From contig NZ_LR026983.1 of assembly GCF_900604345.1 (NCBI RefSeq), forward strand, positions 62,001-126,000: a stretch of 64,000 nt of DNA, written 5' to 3'. Both the position numbers and the translations under genes were made by a program. The notes under the pieces were generated by a model that saw only the letters and a list, made by a program, of their open reading frames with translations, made no database searches and was not told the DNA's origin. Each line of letters starts with the position of its first letter. Positions within the stretch are counted from its first letter, which is position 1. The DNA comes from Maliibacterium massiliense. Its GTDB lineage: Bacteria > Bacillota > Clostridia > Christensenellales > Maliibacteriaceae. This document shows positions 54,865-62,688 of this stretch, piece after piece.

Positions 54865-55376
54865 CCTGCAATCCACGCATCCCTGGCGGGTTGCGGCAAA
54901 GCTTGTGCGCTGTCTTCAGAAAAGCCAGTGCGCAATTTCAATCCACGCACCTCATGCGAGGTGCGACGTTCCCGCTGTACGGCATACTTCAAACCAATGG
55001 CAGCTTCAATCCACGCATGCCTGGCGGAGCGCGACTATTACGGCTACCGGGCCCATCCAATCAGCGGCGGATTTCAATCCACGCACCTCGTATGAGGTGC
55101 GACCAGAGACGGCGAACGCGTGCGCAATGCCATGATATTTCAATCCACGCGTCACTTGCGAGGTGCGACGCTACCCCATACAAGAAGGTGCATGGCATGG
55201 AACTTCAATCAACGCACACCATCTGTGTGCGGCGGGGCATTGTCTTAGATCAGAGACAGCATTGCCATCGTTTCCACTTACGCGCATCAGACAAAATAAG
55301 GCCACGCCCCTCTTTGCAATACGTCCTTCTGTTGTGGACGCACATTTCCATCCACGTCTTTTACAGAAGCGTGGTC
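54865..55376 (-). CRISPR. Decayed orphan CRISPR array with type I-C-like repeats
   Basis: Six clear 33-nt repeats at 54865, 54935, 55003, 55071, 55137 and 55202, with spacers of 32-37 nt, and two decayed copies at 55270 and 55344. On the plus strand they read ATTTCAATCCACGC, then a GC-rich inverted repeat, then GTGCGAC; the minus strand reads GTCGCACCTC...GTGGATTGAAAT, the type I-C repeat style. Best copies are those at 54935 and 55071. No cas gene is within the window. The last remnant overlaps the ruvB stop codon. Confidence 0.82.
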
Positions 55377-56401
55377 TGCTCTATCTGCGATGCGCGCGTT
55401 TCCTCTGGCGGCTGCAGACCCATATGCTTGTAGGCAAGCGGCGTCACCATGCGCCCGCGCGGGGTGCGCGTGATGAACGCCAGCTGCAGCAAAAAGGGTT
55501 CGTAAACGTCCTCGATGGTGATCGCCTCCTCTCCTGTGGTGGCGGCGAGGGTATCGAGCCCCACCGGCCCGCCGGCAAATTTGTTGATCATCACATCGAG
55601 GATGCGCCGGTCCGTGTGGTCGAGGCCCAGCGCGTCGATCTCCAGCAGGTTCAGCCCCGCATCCGCCACCTCGCGGGTGATGACGCCGTCCGCCTGCACG
55701 TCCGCAAAGTCGCGCACGCGGCGCAGCAGCCGGTTAGCGATGCGCGGGGTGCCGCGGGAGCGGCGCGCGATCTCATAGGCGCCGTCGGGCACGATGGCGA
55801 TATCCAAAATGCGTGCCGAGCGCTCTACAATGGTCTGCAACTCGCGCGGGTTGTAGAGTTCCAGCCGGCTGATGATGCCGAAGCGGTCGCGCAGCGGGCC
55901 GGTGAGCATGCCAGCGCGCGTGGTGGCGCCTACCAGCGTAAAGTGCGGCAGATCCAGCCGGATGGAGCGCGCGCTGGGTCCCTGGCCCAGCATGATATCC
56001 AGCGCGAAGTCCTCCATGGCGGGATAGAGCACCTCCTCCACGTTGTGGTTGAGGCGGTGAATCTCGTCGATAAAGAGCACGTCACCCTCGTTTAAATTGG
56101 TGATGAGGCCCGCAAGGTCCTTGGGCTTTTCGATGGCGGGGCCGCTGGTGACGCGGATTCCCGTGCCCATCTCGTTGGCCAGGATGTTGGCCAGCGTAGT
56201 CTTGCCCAGGCCCGGCGGCCCGTATAGCAGCACGTGATCCAGCGACTCCTTGCGGCGGCGCGCCGCCTCCACAAAGATGGAGAGCTTTTCCTTGACCCTG
56301 CTCTGCCCCACGTATTCCTCCATGGTGCGGGGGCGCAAGGTGACGTCCTGCACGTCCTCCTGGCGAAAGCCGCTGGAAATGATGCGTTCTTCGTCCTGCA
56401 T
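55361..56401 (-). CDS. ruvB: Holliday junction branch migration helicase RuvB
   Basis: 346 residues. AAA+ motor that drives branch migration with RuvA. Walker [12 protein letters not shown], Walker [11 protein letters not shown], sensor 1 GATTRAG, arginine finger segment LRDRFGI and the C-terminal winged helix GFLLR-equivalent [22 protein letters not shown] at 56401, 13 bp after ruvA. The 3' end merges with the CRISPR remnant. Confidence 0.97.
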   Translation of the reverse strand: MQDEERIISSGFRQEDVQDVTLRPRTMEEYVGQSRVKEKLSIFVEAARRRKESLDHVLLYGPPGLGKTTLANILANEMGTGIRVTSGPAIEKPKDLAGLITNLNEGDVLFIDEIHRLNHNVEEVLYPAMEDFALDIMLGQGPSARSIRLDLPHFTLVGATTRAGMLTGPLRDRFGIISRLELYNPRELQTIVERSARILDIAIVPDGAYEIARRSRGTPRIANRLLRRVRDFADVQADGVITREVADAGLNLLEIDALGLDHTDRRILDVMINKFAGGPVGLDTLAATTGEEAITIEDVYEPFLLQLAFITRTPRGRMVTPLAYKHMGLQPPEETRASQIEQTTLL

Positions 56402-56414
56402 GCGTTATACCCTC

Positions 56415-57011
56415 TTATTTTCCGTCCAGCTTGCGCAGCGCAAGCAGAATCATATCCTCCACGCGGTCCGCCTGGGCGCGCACCTGCTCGATGGCGCGCA
56501 CCGCCTCGCTGCTCTGGTACCCCAGCGCGATGAGCGCCTGCACCGCCTCGGAGGCGTCATCCCCCGCGGGCAGACCGGCCGCCGTTTTGGGCAGGGAGAG
56601 CATTTCTTCGTTATCCACCTTCTCGCGCAGCTCCAGCACCAGGCGCTCGGCGGTCTTTTTGCCGATGCCCGGCACCCTGGTCAGCGCGCTGATATCCCGC
56701 GTGACCAGCGCCACGGCAAGATCGCTCACCGAAAGGCTTGACAAAATGCCCAGCGCCACCTTGGGCCCCACGCCCGAGACGCCCATGGCCTTGATAAACA
56801 TCTGCTTTTGTTCACGGGATTCAAAGCCGTACAGGTCGATGGCTCCCTCGCGCACATGCAGATAGGTGTAGAGCTTGGCCTTTTCCCCCGTTTTGGGCAG
56901 CGCCGCCGCCGTGGAGGTGGGCACGCGCATATAATAGCCGATGCCACCGGCAGCAAGCACGGCATAATCCAGGCCCTTTTCGTCAACGGTTCCGGTAATG
57001 GAGGCAAACAT
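56415..57011 (-). CDS. ruvA: Holliday junction DNA-binding protein RuvA
   Basis: 198 residues. OB domain (MFASITGTVDEKGL), two helix-hairpin-helix motifs (MGVSGVGPKVALGILS and VPGIGKKTAERLVLEL) and the C-terminal domain III (ALIALGYQSSEAVRAIEQV) that contacts RuvB. A TTG three codons upstream is possible, but GGAG is 10 nt from the ATG at 57011. Confidence 0.96.
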   Translation of the reverse strand: MFASITGTVDEKGLDYAVLAAGGIGYYMRVPTSTAAALPKTGEKAKLYTYLHVREGAIDLYGFESREQKQMFIKAMGVSGVGPKVALGILSSLSVSDLAVALVTRDISALTRVPGIGKKTAERLVLELREKVDNEEMLSLPKTAAGLPAGDDASEAVQALIALGYQSSEAVRAIEQVRAQADRVEDMILLALRKLDGK

Positions 57012-57041
57012 ATCGCGCAAACTCCTTTGCTGTATCGGTTT

Positions 57042-57536
57042 CTATTGGATTTTAAAGAGCTTTTCCATATTGGCCGAATGGGCGTAGCACAGCGCCACGG
57101 CCAACGCGTCGGCCGCGTCGTCGGGGCGCGGAATCTCGCGCAGGTGCAGCAGCGTTTTCACCATCAGCTGCACCTGCTGTTTTTCCGCCCTGCCGTAGCC
57201 CACCACGCTCTGCTTGACCTGCAGGGGGGTGTACTCATAGAGGGCCTCCGTGCGGCAGGCAAGCGCCGTGAGAATCGCGCCGCGGGCCTGCGCCACATTG
57301 ATGCCCGTGGTGATATTGGTGTTGAAAAACAGCTCCTCCAGCGCGGTCGCCTCAGGCTGGTAGGTATCGTAAAGCTGCAGCACCGATTCGTAGATCATGC
57401 GCAGGCGGATGGGCACCTGCGTTTTTGCAGGCGTGGTGATGGTGCCGTAATCGATCACCTTATAGCGGCCGCGCTCGGCCGCAATTACCCCGTAGCCGAT
57501 GGTGGCAAGGCCCGGGTCAATGCCCAATATAACCAC
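57042..57536 (-). CDS. ruvC: Crossover junction endodeoxyribonuclease RuvC
   Basis: 164 residues. Holliday junction resolvase with catalytic acids in LGIDPGLATIGYG (Asp7), ALEELFF (Glu) and PRPDDAADALAVALC. The longer frame is open to 57620, but the GTG at 57536 (VVILGIDPG) has GGGAGG 5 nt upstream and matches family length, so it is chosen. First gene of ruvCAB with its own promoter. Confidence 0.96.
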   Translation of the reverse strand: MVILGIDPGLATIGYGVIAAERGRYKVIDYGTITTPAKTQVPIRLRMIYESVLQLYDTYQPEATALEELFFNTNITTGINVAQARGAILTALACRTEALYEYTPLQVKQSVVGYGRAEKQQVQLMVKTLLHLREIPRPDDAADALAVALCYAHSANMEKLFKIQ

Positions 57537-57632
57537 GCTTGTCCTCCCTTCGCGGCCCCATGCCATTGCGGAGCGCACGCTTTTATTGTGGCGGCATCTA
57601 TACCCCGTTTTCAGTCCCATGGGTTCAATACC

Positions 57633-57661
57633 ATGTTATGCGCGCGCGCGGCCGCTGTCAA
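57633..57661 (-). promoter_or_regulatory. Promoter of ruvCAB
   Basis: TTGACA (57656-57661), 17-bp spacer, TAACAT (57633-57638), minus strand; the spacer is almost entirely alternating G and C. Confidence 0.7.
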
Positions 57662-57687
57662 GAACGTGCGTTCGCGCCATGGCAAAA

Positions 57688-57722
57688 GAAGAATCCCGCG
57701 CAAACGATGTGCGGGATTTTTC
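57688..57722. terminator. Terminator after the 243-residue membrane protein gene
   Basis: Arms 57692-57699 and 57711-57718 (AATCCCGC/GCGGGATT). TTCTTCTTTT follows on the minus strand and TTTCTT on the plus strand. Confidence 0.75.
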
Positions 57723-57741
57723 TTACATATCGCCGAACTGT

Positions 57742-58473
57742 CTATTGCTTGTCCGTGGGCGCGTCCTCCGGCGCACCGGGCGCCTCCTGCGCGTCCGACA
57801 GGCCGCGCCGCTGCTCGATGGCCTTCTGCCGCGCCTTTTTATCCATGGGCTCGGGCCACGCAGCCGACGGGTCGATGGAGATCACCGTCGTTTCATTGGA
57901 GGGCTGCTGGCGCTGCTCTTTCTCCGGATGCTTTTTCTTTTCCCGGGCCGCCTGGCGCTCGGCAATCTCCTCGGCGATGGCCTGCTGCTCCATCTGCTCT
58001 AAGTCCGCGCCCTCATCCAGCAGCGTCTTGTCCATGCCGCGCAGCTTGCGCGCCGCGCGCAGGCCGCTCATCATCATCACCGCCGCGTAGATATCAAACA
58101 GCAGCATAAAGACATCCGAAAGGCCGATGGAAAGCACGATCGCGTCAAACAGGAAGTAGTACGTACCCGCCATCAGCGCCCACAGCTTGCGCTGGCGCGC
58201 CTGGTACCCCAAATACGCGTATATGGCGGCAAACGCCACGTCGCATACGATGACGATCCACAGCGGGATGGCAAGGTCTACGGGGCCGAATTTATCCAGG
58301 AACTGCGCGCCGTACAGGCCCACGGGGAGCAGTACGCTGCCCTGCATGATGTTGCAGTGGATCATGATGGAGTTGAGCAGCGTCAGTACCGCAACCAGAT
58401 AGAACAGAGACGACGCCGTCTTTACCCGGCGCAGCAATTGATGGCGCTCCGCGCGCACATTTTCCGTTGACAC
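57742..58473 (-). CDS. Membrane protein with charged cytoplasmic tail
   Basis: 243 residues. Four hydrophobic helices (about 22-40, 68-90, 96-115 and 118-138), then a tail (145-243) very rich in Glu, Lys, Gln and Arg, with EEIAERQAAREKKKHPEKEQ, probably helical. No family is recognised. The start is GTG (58473) with AGGAGG 10 nt upstream. It has its own promoter and terminator, so it is a monocistron between ruvC and proA. Confidence 0.8.
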   Translation of the reverse strand: MSTENVRAERHQLLRRVKTASSLFYLVAVLTLLNSIMIHCNIMQGSVLLPVGLYGAQFLDKFGPVDLAIPLWIVIVCDVAFAAIYAYLGYQARQRKLWALMAGTYYFLFDAIVLSIGLSDVFMLLFDIYAAVMMMSGLRAARKLRGMDKTLLDEGADLEQMEQQAIAEEIAERQAAREKKKHPEKEQRQQPSNETTVISIDPSAAWPEPMDKKARQKAIEQRRGLSDAQEAPGAPEDAPTDKQ

Positions 58474-58529
58474 TTGTTGTGTTCCTCCTTAAGTCATACC
58501 AAGGCATTACCGAAAAACATATATTTGCT

Positions 58530-58558
58530 ATTATAACCGTTGGTCCAGGGCTTGACAA
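58530..58558 (-). promoter_or_regulatory. Promoter of the 243-residue membrane protein gene
   Basis: TTGTCA (58553-58558), 17-bp spacer, TATAAT (58530-58535), minus strand, 4 bp from the proA stop. Confidence 0.8.
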
Positions 58559-58561
58559 GGA

Positions 58562-59809
58562 TTATATGCGCACCTGGCCCGAGCCGATTATGATGTACTT
58601 GGTGGTGGTCAGCGCCTTGAGGCCCATGGGCCCGCGGGCGTGCAGTTTCTGGTTGCTGATGCCGATCTCGGCGCCAAAGCCGAACTCAAAGCCATCGGAA
58701 AAGCGCGTGGACGCGTTGACGTACACGCAGGCCGCGTCCACCTCGTCGAGAAAGCGCTGCGCCCGGGCGATATCCCGGGTAACGATGCTCTCGCTGTGGC
58801 GGGTGCCGTACCTGGTGATGTGCGCGATGGCTTCATCGATATCCGCCACCACCTTCACTGAAAGGATCAGGTCGTGATACTCCGTGCCCCAGTCCTCCTC
58901 GGTGGCGGGCACCACATCGGGCGCCACCGCCCGCACCTGATCGCAGCCGCGAATCTCCACCTTCTTGGCGCGCAGCGCCGCAATGCACTGGGGCAGGAAA
59001 TCCGCCGCGATATCCCGATGCACCAGCAGCGTCTCAGCCGCGTTGCACACCGCGGGGCGACTGACCTTGGCGTTGACGATGATATCCGTGGCCATCTTCC
59101 AGTCGGCGCAATCGTCCACGTACACGTGGCATACGCCCGTGCCCGTCTCAATCACCGGCACGGTGGCGTGCTGCACCACGCTGCGGATGAGCCCCGCGCC
59201 CCCGCGCGGGATGAGCACGTCCACGATGCCGTTTAACGTCATCAGCGCGGTGGCGCTTGCGCGGTCGGTATCCGCAATGAGCACAAAGGCGTCCTTCGGG
59301 CAGCCCGCCTGTGCCGCCGCCTGCTGCAGCACGTCCACCAGCGCGCGGTTGGAGGCGATTGCCTCCGAGCCCCCGCGCAGAATCGCCGCGTTGCCCGATT
59401 TTAAGCACAGGCCCACCGAGTCCACCGTCACATTGGGGCGCGCCTCGTAGATGATGGCCACCAGCCCCAGCGGCACGCGTTTTTCCCCGATGCGCAGGCC
59501 GTTGGGACGCGTCCACATCCGCTCCACCATGCCCACCGGATCCTCCAGGCGCGCAAGGTCGCGCAGGCCCTGCGCCATGGCGGCCACGCGCGTTTCGTCC
59601 AGCGCCAGGCGGTCCACCAACGCCGCAGGCCTGCCCGCCTCCCTTGCGCGCGCCACGTCCAGCGCGTTTGCGGCAATGACCTCGCCCGCTCGCGCCTCCA
59701 GCGCATCCGCCATGGCCACAAGAATCGCGTTCTTCTCCTGCTGGCCCAGCATGGCCATGCTGCGGCTGGCCTCCTTTGCCCGTTTTGCCAGCGCTTCCAC
59801 CTGCTGCAT
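58562..59809 (-). CDS. proA: Glutamate-5-semialdehyde dehydrogenase
   Basis: 415 residues. Reduces gamma-glutamyl phosphate in proline synthesis with NADPH. Aldehyde dehydrogenase-fold marks: PLGLVAIIYEARPNVTVDS, GNAAILRGGSEAI, the catalytic Cys in VSRPAVCNAAETLLVH, and NASTRFSDGFEFGFGAEIGIS. AAAGGAGG is 8 nt before the ATG. proB and proC are not in the window. Confidence 0.96.
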   Translation of the reverse strand: MQQVEALAKRAKEASRSMAMLGQQEKNAILVAMADALEARAGEVIAANALDVARAREAGRPAALVDRLALDETRVAAMAQGLRDLARLEDPVGMVERMWTRPNGLRIGEKRVPLGLVAIIYEARPNVTVDSVGLCLKSGNAAILRGGSEAIASNRALVDVLQQAAAQAGCPKDAFVLIADTDRASATALMTLNGIVDVLIPRGGAGLIRSVVQHATVPVIETGTGVCHVYVDDCADWKMATDIIVNAKVSRPAVCNAAETLLVHRDIAADFLPQCIAALRAKKVEIRGCDQVRAVAPDVVPATEEDWGTEYHDLILSVKVVADIDEAIAHITRYGTRHSESIVTRDIARAQRFLDEVDAACVYVNASTRFSDGFEFGFGAEIGISNQKLHARGPMGLKALTTTKYIIIGSGQVRI

Positions 59810-59864
59810 CGTGCAAACCTCCTTTAAATGTGTGCTGCTTGCGCGTTCAAACCGCGTGTTTTAG

Positions 59865-59893
59865 AAAAAGCGCTGCAGCACGCGCAGCGCTTT
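59865..59893 (-). terminator. Terminator after yebC
   Basis: Arms 59867-59876 and 59884-59893 (AAAGCGCTGC/GCAGCGCTTT), 7-nt loop, TTTTTC on the minus strand. Confidence 0.8.
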
Positions 59894-59933
59894 GATGCCG
59901 GCATCCGGGGAGCATATCCCCCGCAAGGCCGCT

Positions 59934-60677
59934 TTACGCCTCGTCCGCATCGGGCAGGTCGGCGTTATGGTAGACGTTCTGCACGTCGTCGTTGTCCTCG
60001 AGCATATCCAGCAGGCGGTAGATCTTATCAGCGTCCTCCGCAGCGGCGATGGACACCGTGTTCTGCGGCAGCATCTCCAGCTCCGCGGAGAGGAAATGCA
60101 AGCCCTGCTCCTCCAGCGCGCCGCGCACCTGGGAGAAATCCGCCGGCGCGCAGGTGATCTCGTAGGCTTCCTCACCCTCGTTGAAGTCCTCCGCGCCCGC
60201 CTCCAGCGCCATCATCATCACGTCGTCCGCCGACAGGCCCGCCTTGGGCTCCACGGCCAGCACGCCCTTGCGGTCAAACATCCAGCCCACGCAGCCCGTG
60301 GAGCCCAGCGAACCGCCGCATTTATCAAAGCAGTGCCGCACGTCGCTTGCGGTGCGGTTGCGGTTATCTGTCAGCGTCTCGACGATGACCGCCACGCCGT
60401 TTGCGCCGTAGCCCTCGTATGTAATCTCCTCGTACTGCACGCCGTCCCCGTCGCCCGAAGCACGGCTGATGCTGCGCTTGATGGTGTCGTTGGGCATGTT
60501 GTTGGCCTTGGCCTTGGCGATGACGTCCGCCAGGCGCGTGTTGCTCACCGGGTCGGGGCCGCCCGCGCGCACCGCCACAGCCAGCTCACGGCCGATTTTG
60601 GTAAAGATCTTTCCCTTTTGGGCGTCGGTCTTCTCTTTTTTCCGTTTGATATTGTTCCATTTGCTATGGCCGGACAT
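59934..60677 (-). CDS. yebC: YebC/TACO1 family protein
   Basis: 247 residues. [23 protein letters not shown] at the start and the GGDPVSN-like [12 protein letters not shown] segment are invariant family features. Earlier called a DNA-binding regulator (PmpR); recent work shows YebC proteins help ribosomes at polyproline stalls. The frame is open 26 codons upstream, across its promoter; the ATG at 60677 is chosen. Confidence 0.96.
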   Translation of the reverse strand: MSGHSKWNNIKRKKEKTDAQKGKIFTKIGRELAVAVRAGGPDPVSNTRLADVIAKAKANNMPNDTIKRSISRASGDGDGVQYEEITYEGYGANGVAVIVETLTDNRNRTASDVRHCFDKCGGSLGSTGCVGWMFDRKGVLAVEPKAGLSADDVMMMALEAGAEDFNEGEEAYEITCAPADFSQVRGALEEQGLHFLSAELEMLPQNTVSIAAAEDADKIYRLLDMLEDNDDVQNVYHNADLPDADEA

Positions 60678-60741
60678 GGACAAAAGCACCCCTTTATTGC
60701 AGATAAAAACAAACCCGCGGCCGACAAAACGACCGCGAGTT

Positions 60742-60771
60742 ATTATAGCATACATCCATGGACGCTGTAAA
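60742..60771 (-). promoter_or_regulatory. Promoter of yebC
   Basis: TTTACA (60766-60771), 18-bp spacer, TATAAT (60742-60747) with an adjoining TGC, minus strand. A CGCGGTC/GGCCGCG hairpin follows in the leader. Confidence 0.7.
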
Positions 60772-60853
60772 GGAAAAGGCAGGCGGGCATTTCCCCTGCG
60801 CGCCTTCTTTCAGGAACCGGCGCCCCTTGGCAAAGTACATGCGGGCGCGCCGT

Positions 60854-61183
60854 TTACAGCCCTGCGTTGGCCTGCATCTGGGATACTTTCACCTCCGAGA
60901 CGCTGCTGTTCGCGTCGTAGTAGACGATGATCATCCTTTCCTGGTCTGGAGCAGTGTAAATATCGCCATACATACCAAACAGGCCTTGGACGGGCGCGCC
61001 CCACGCCTCGATGATCCGATCCCGCCGTACGCCAGCAAGCGCCTGCGAGAGCGCTTCGCCCGACATGCGGGCCGCCTCGTCCAGAGCGACCACCGCAGAA
61101 GCCCTGGCGCATCCAGCAAGCCCCCCGGCCAGGCAGGCGGCGAGCAGAACGATTGCCGCAGCTTTTTGGAATACACGTCTCAT
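60854..61183 (-). CDS. Small lipoprotein
   Basis: 109 residues. Signal peptide with lipobox LAGC (C25). The mature part (MSGEALSQALAGVRRDRIIEAWGAPVQ, then GDIYTAPDQERMIIVYYD and VSEVKVSQ) resembles the small helix-hairpin-strand plan of SmpA/OmlA-like or BLIP-like domains. Function unknown. GGAAGGCGGG lies before the ATG. Confidence 0.75.
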   Translation of the reverse strand: MRRVFQKAAAIVLLAACLAGGLAGCARASAVVALDEAARMSGEALSQALAGVRRDRIIEAWGAPVQGLFGMYGDIYTAPDQERMIIVYYDANSSVSEVKVSQMQANAGL

Positions 61184-61307
61184 ATACGTCCCGCCTTCCC
61201 GCCGCGCGGCCTGCTTTCAGGCACGCAGCGCTGCTGTTTTGCGCAGAGGAAACGCATTTGCGCGCGCCAAAGGGCGCTTGCCCCATGCGCAGGCCCTGGC
61301 CCGCACG

Positions 61308-61727
61308 TCAGCTCGCCTTGGCCTGTTTGTATTTTTTGTAGGCAGAGGCCACCAGCGCCTTATCCTGGCTGTAGGTGATTTTATCCATCGCCTCTTCAAA
61401 CGGGAAGAAGCCGCCGTCCTGGAAATTTTCCTCCGCCGCGTAGCGGCAGGCGTCGCTGGGCGCCTCCATGATGTACCAGGTGATTTGGTTATAGACAGGC
61501 TGCCGGCGCGTCATGGAATAGAACTCATAGCTGGTTTCGCCCGCGGTGGAGATGATCTGGGCATCCACGCCCGCCTCAATCTTGACGCGGCGCAGCGCCA
61601 CATCCCGGGACAGGTCATCCTTGCGGATGACCCCCTTGGGCAACACCCACTCGCTCTTTTCGTTCTTTAAAATCAACACTTTCCCCTCAAAAAACACGAC
61701 GCCGCCGGCACAGACACGAACACGCAT
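61308..61727 (-). CDS. Nudix hydrolase family protein
   Basis: 139 residues. The Nudix region GVIRKDDLSRDVALRRVKIEAGVDA lines up with GX5EX7REUXEEXGU but with changes: Asp for the first Glu, Arg-Arg for Arg-Glu and Ile-Glu for Glu-Glu. A clostridial group of Nudix-like proteins with the same VLPKGVIRK signature is known to me, so the loss of metal ligands may be lineage-wide. The substrate is unknown. It may be inactive or use fewer ligands. GGGGAGG precedes the ATG. Confidence 0.82.
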   Translation of the reverse strand: MRVRVCAGGVVFFEGKVLILKNEKSEWVLPKGVIRKDDLSRDVALRRVKIEAGVDAQIISTAGETSYEFYSMTRRQPVYNQITWYIMEAPSDACRYAAEENFQDGGFFPFEEAMDKITYSQDKALVASAYKKYKQAKAS

Positions 61728-61800
61728 ACTTACGTCCTCCCCTTTTCTTTTTTTGTTATGCGCAAAGTGACCAATAGAAAACCGTACTTCTATTGTGTTT

Positions 61801-61829
61801 ATTCTACCTGATCGCTATACAAAATGCAA
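61801..61829 (-). promoter_or_regulatory. Promoter of the Nudix gene
   Basis: TTGCAT (61824-61829), 17-bp spacer, TAGAAT (61801-61806), minus strand; the leader carries a CAATAGAA/TTCTATTG hairpin. Confidence 0.7.
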
Positions 61830-61836
61830 TGCCGCA

Positions 61837-62511
61837 TTATTTGGCGCTTTCGGGGATAAGGTCGAGCATTTTATTCTGGTCGTCCACATTGACGTAATAA
61901 TCAGGCACCGTGCCCACGATGATGGTCTCGGCCACCGGCACGTGGGTGATGATGTCCACCGTGCGTGCGCCGGTGGGGATGACCAGATCCACCTGCGCGT
62001 GCAGATCCATGTATACCTTAAAGCGCGTCTGGTTGATGCCCGCGTTTTCAAACTCCGTCTTAAACTCGGTCAGCACCGAACCCACTGGCACGATTTTGAC
62101 GGAGATATTGGGGCCCGCGCCCTGCAGCAGCTCCCAGCCCAGCGCCGCGCCCAGCGGGATATCGATCCGGCGCGCGGCCAGCTCGTTGAGCTTGTTTTGG
62201 GCGCGCGCGGCGCATTGCGCGCCCAGCTCGTTCATGCGCACCGTGTTGGACTGCACCATGGAGACATTGCCTTTGTCGTCCTGTTTTACGTCAATCAGGT
62301 CATAATAGTTTACATCAGTGCACATGGTCTCGCGCACGGCCTGGTTCATAGCCGTGGCGGCCAGCTCGCGCATGCGCGCCTCGGACATACTCAGCACCAC
62401 GGGCCGTGTTTTGGCCATAAATAAGCCCCATGCGGCGCCCAGCACAGCCAGCAGTGCAAGCGCGATGACCCAGCCCTTGGGCACGCGCCGGCGCGCGCGT
62501 ACAACCTGCAA
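61837..62511 (-). CDS. yunB: Sporulation protein YunB
   Basis: 224 residues. One N-terminal membrane helix (WVIALALLAVLGAAWGLFMA), then an extracytoplasmic domain with ARMRELAATAMNQAVRE, YYDLIDVKQDDKGNVSMVQSNT and IPLGAALGWELLQGAGPNISVKIVPVG, the YunB pattern. YunB is a mother-cell sigma-E-dependent protein in Bacillus. The start is TTG (62511). It is divergent from the PBP gene. Confidence 0.92.
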   Translation of the reverse strand: MQVVRARRRVPKGWVIALALLAVLGAAWGLFMAKTRPVVLSMSEARMRELAATAMNQAVRETMCTDVNYYDLIDVKQDDKGNVSMVQSNTVRMNELGAQCAARAQNKLNELAARRIDIPLGAALGWELLQGAGPNISVKIVPVGSVLTEFKTEFENAGINQTRFKVYMDLHAQVDLVIPTGARTVDIITHVPVAETIIVGTVPDYYVNVDDQNKMLDLIPESAK

Positions 62512-62623
62512 TCCCAGCGCCCCCTCTCCCTTGATTTCCTACATTATATGCAGGCGGACCGCCCCAGGCGACATTCGTTTACAGATACGTCACAATTTTC
62601 CCTGTGCCCGCCCCCTGCGCTTG

Positions 62624-62632
62624 TGGTATAAT
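62624..62632 (+). promoter_or_regulatory. Extended -10 promoter of the PBP1A gene
   Basis: TGG followed by TATAAT (62627-62632) on the plus strand, 57 bp before the ATG; the -35 is weak. Confidence 0.5.
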
Positions 62633-62688
62633 AGCTATACATGTCTATGAAAGCGTAGGCGTTTTGTAAAGGAGGCATCCCAAACGAA

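Noticed and set aside
54722..55433. Plus-strand frames of 137 and 226 codons
   Set aside because: They read through the CRISPR repeats; the recurring peptide STHLMRGAT/STHTICVR is translated repeat sequence.
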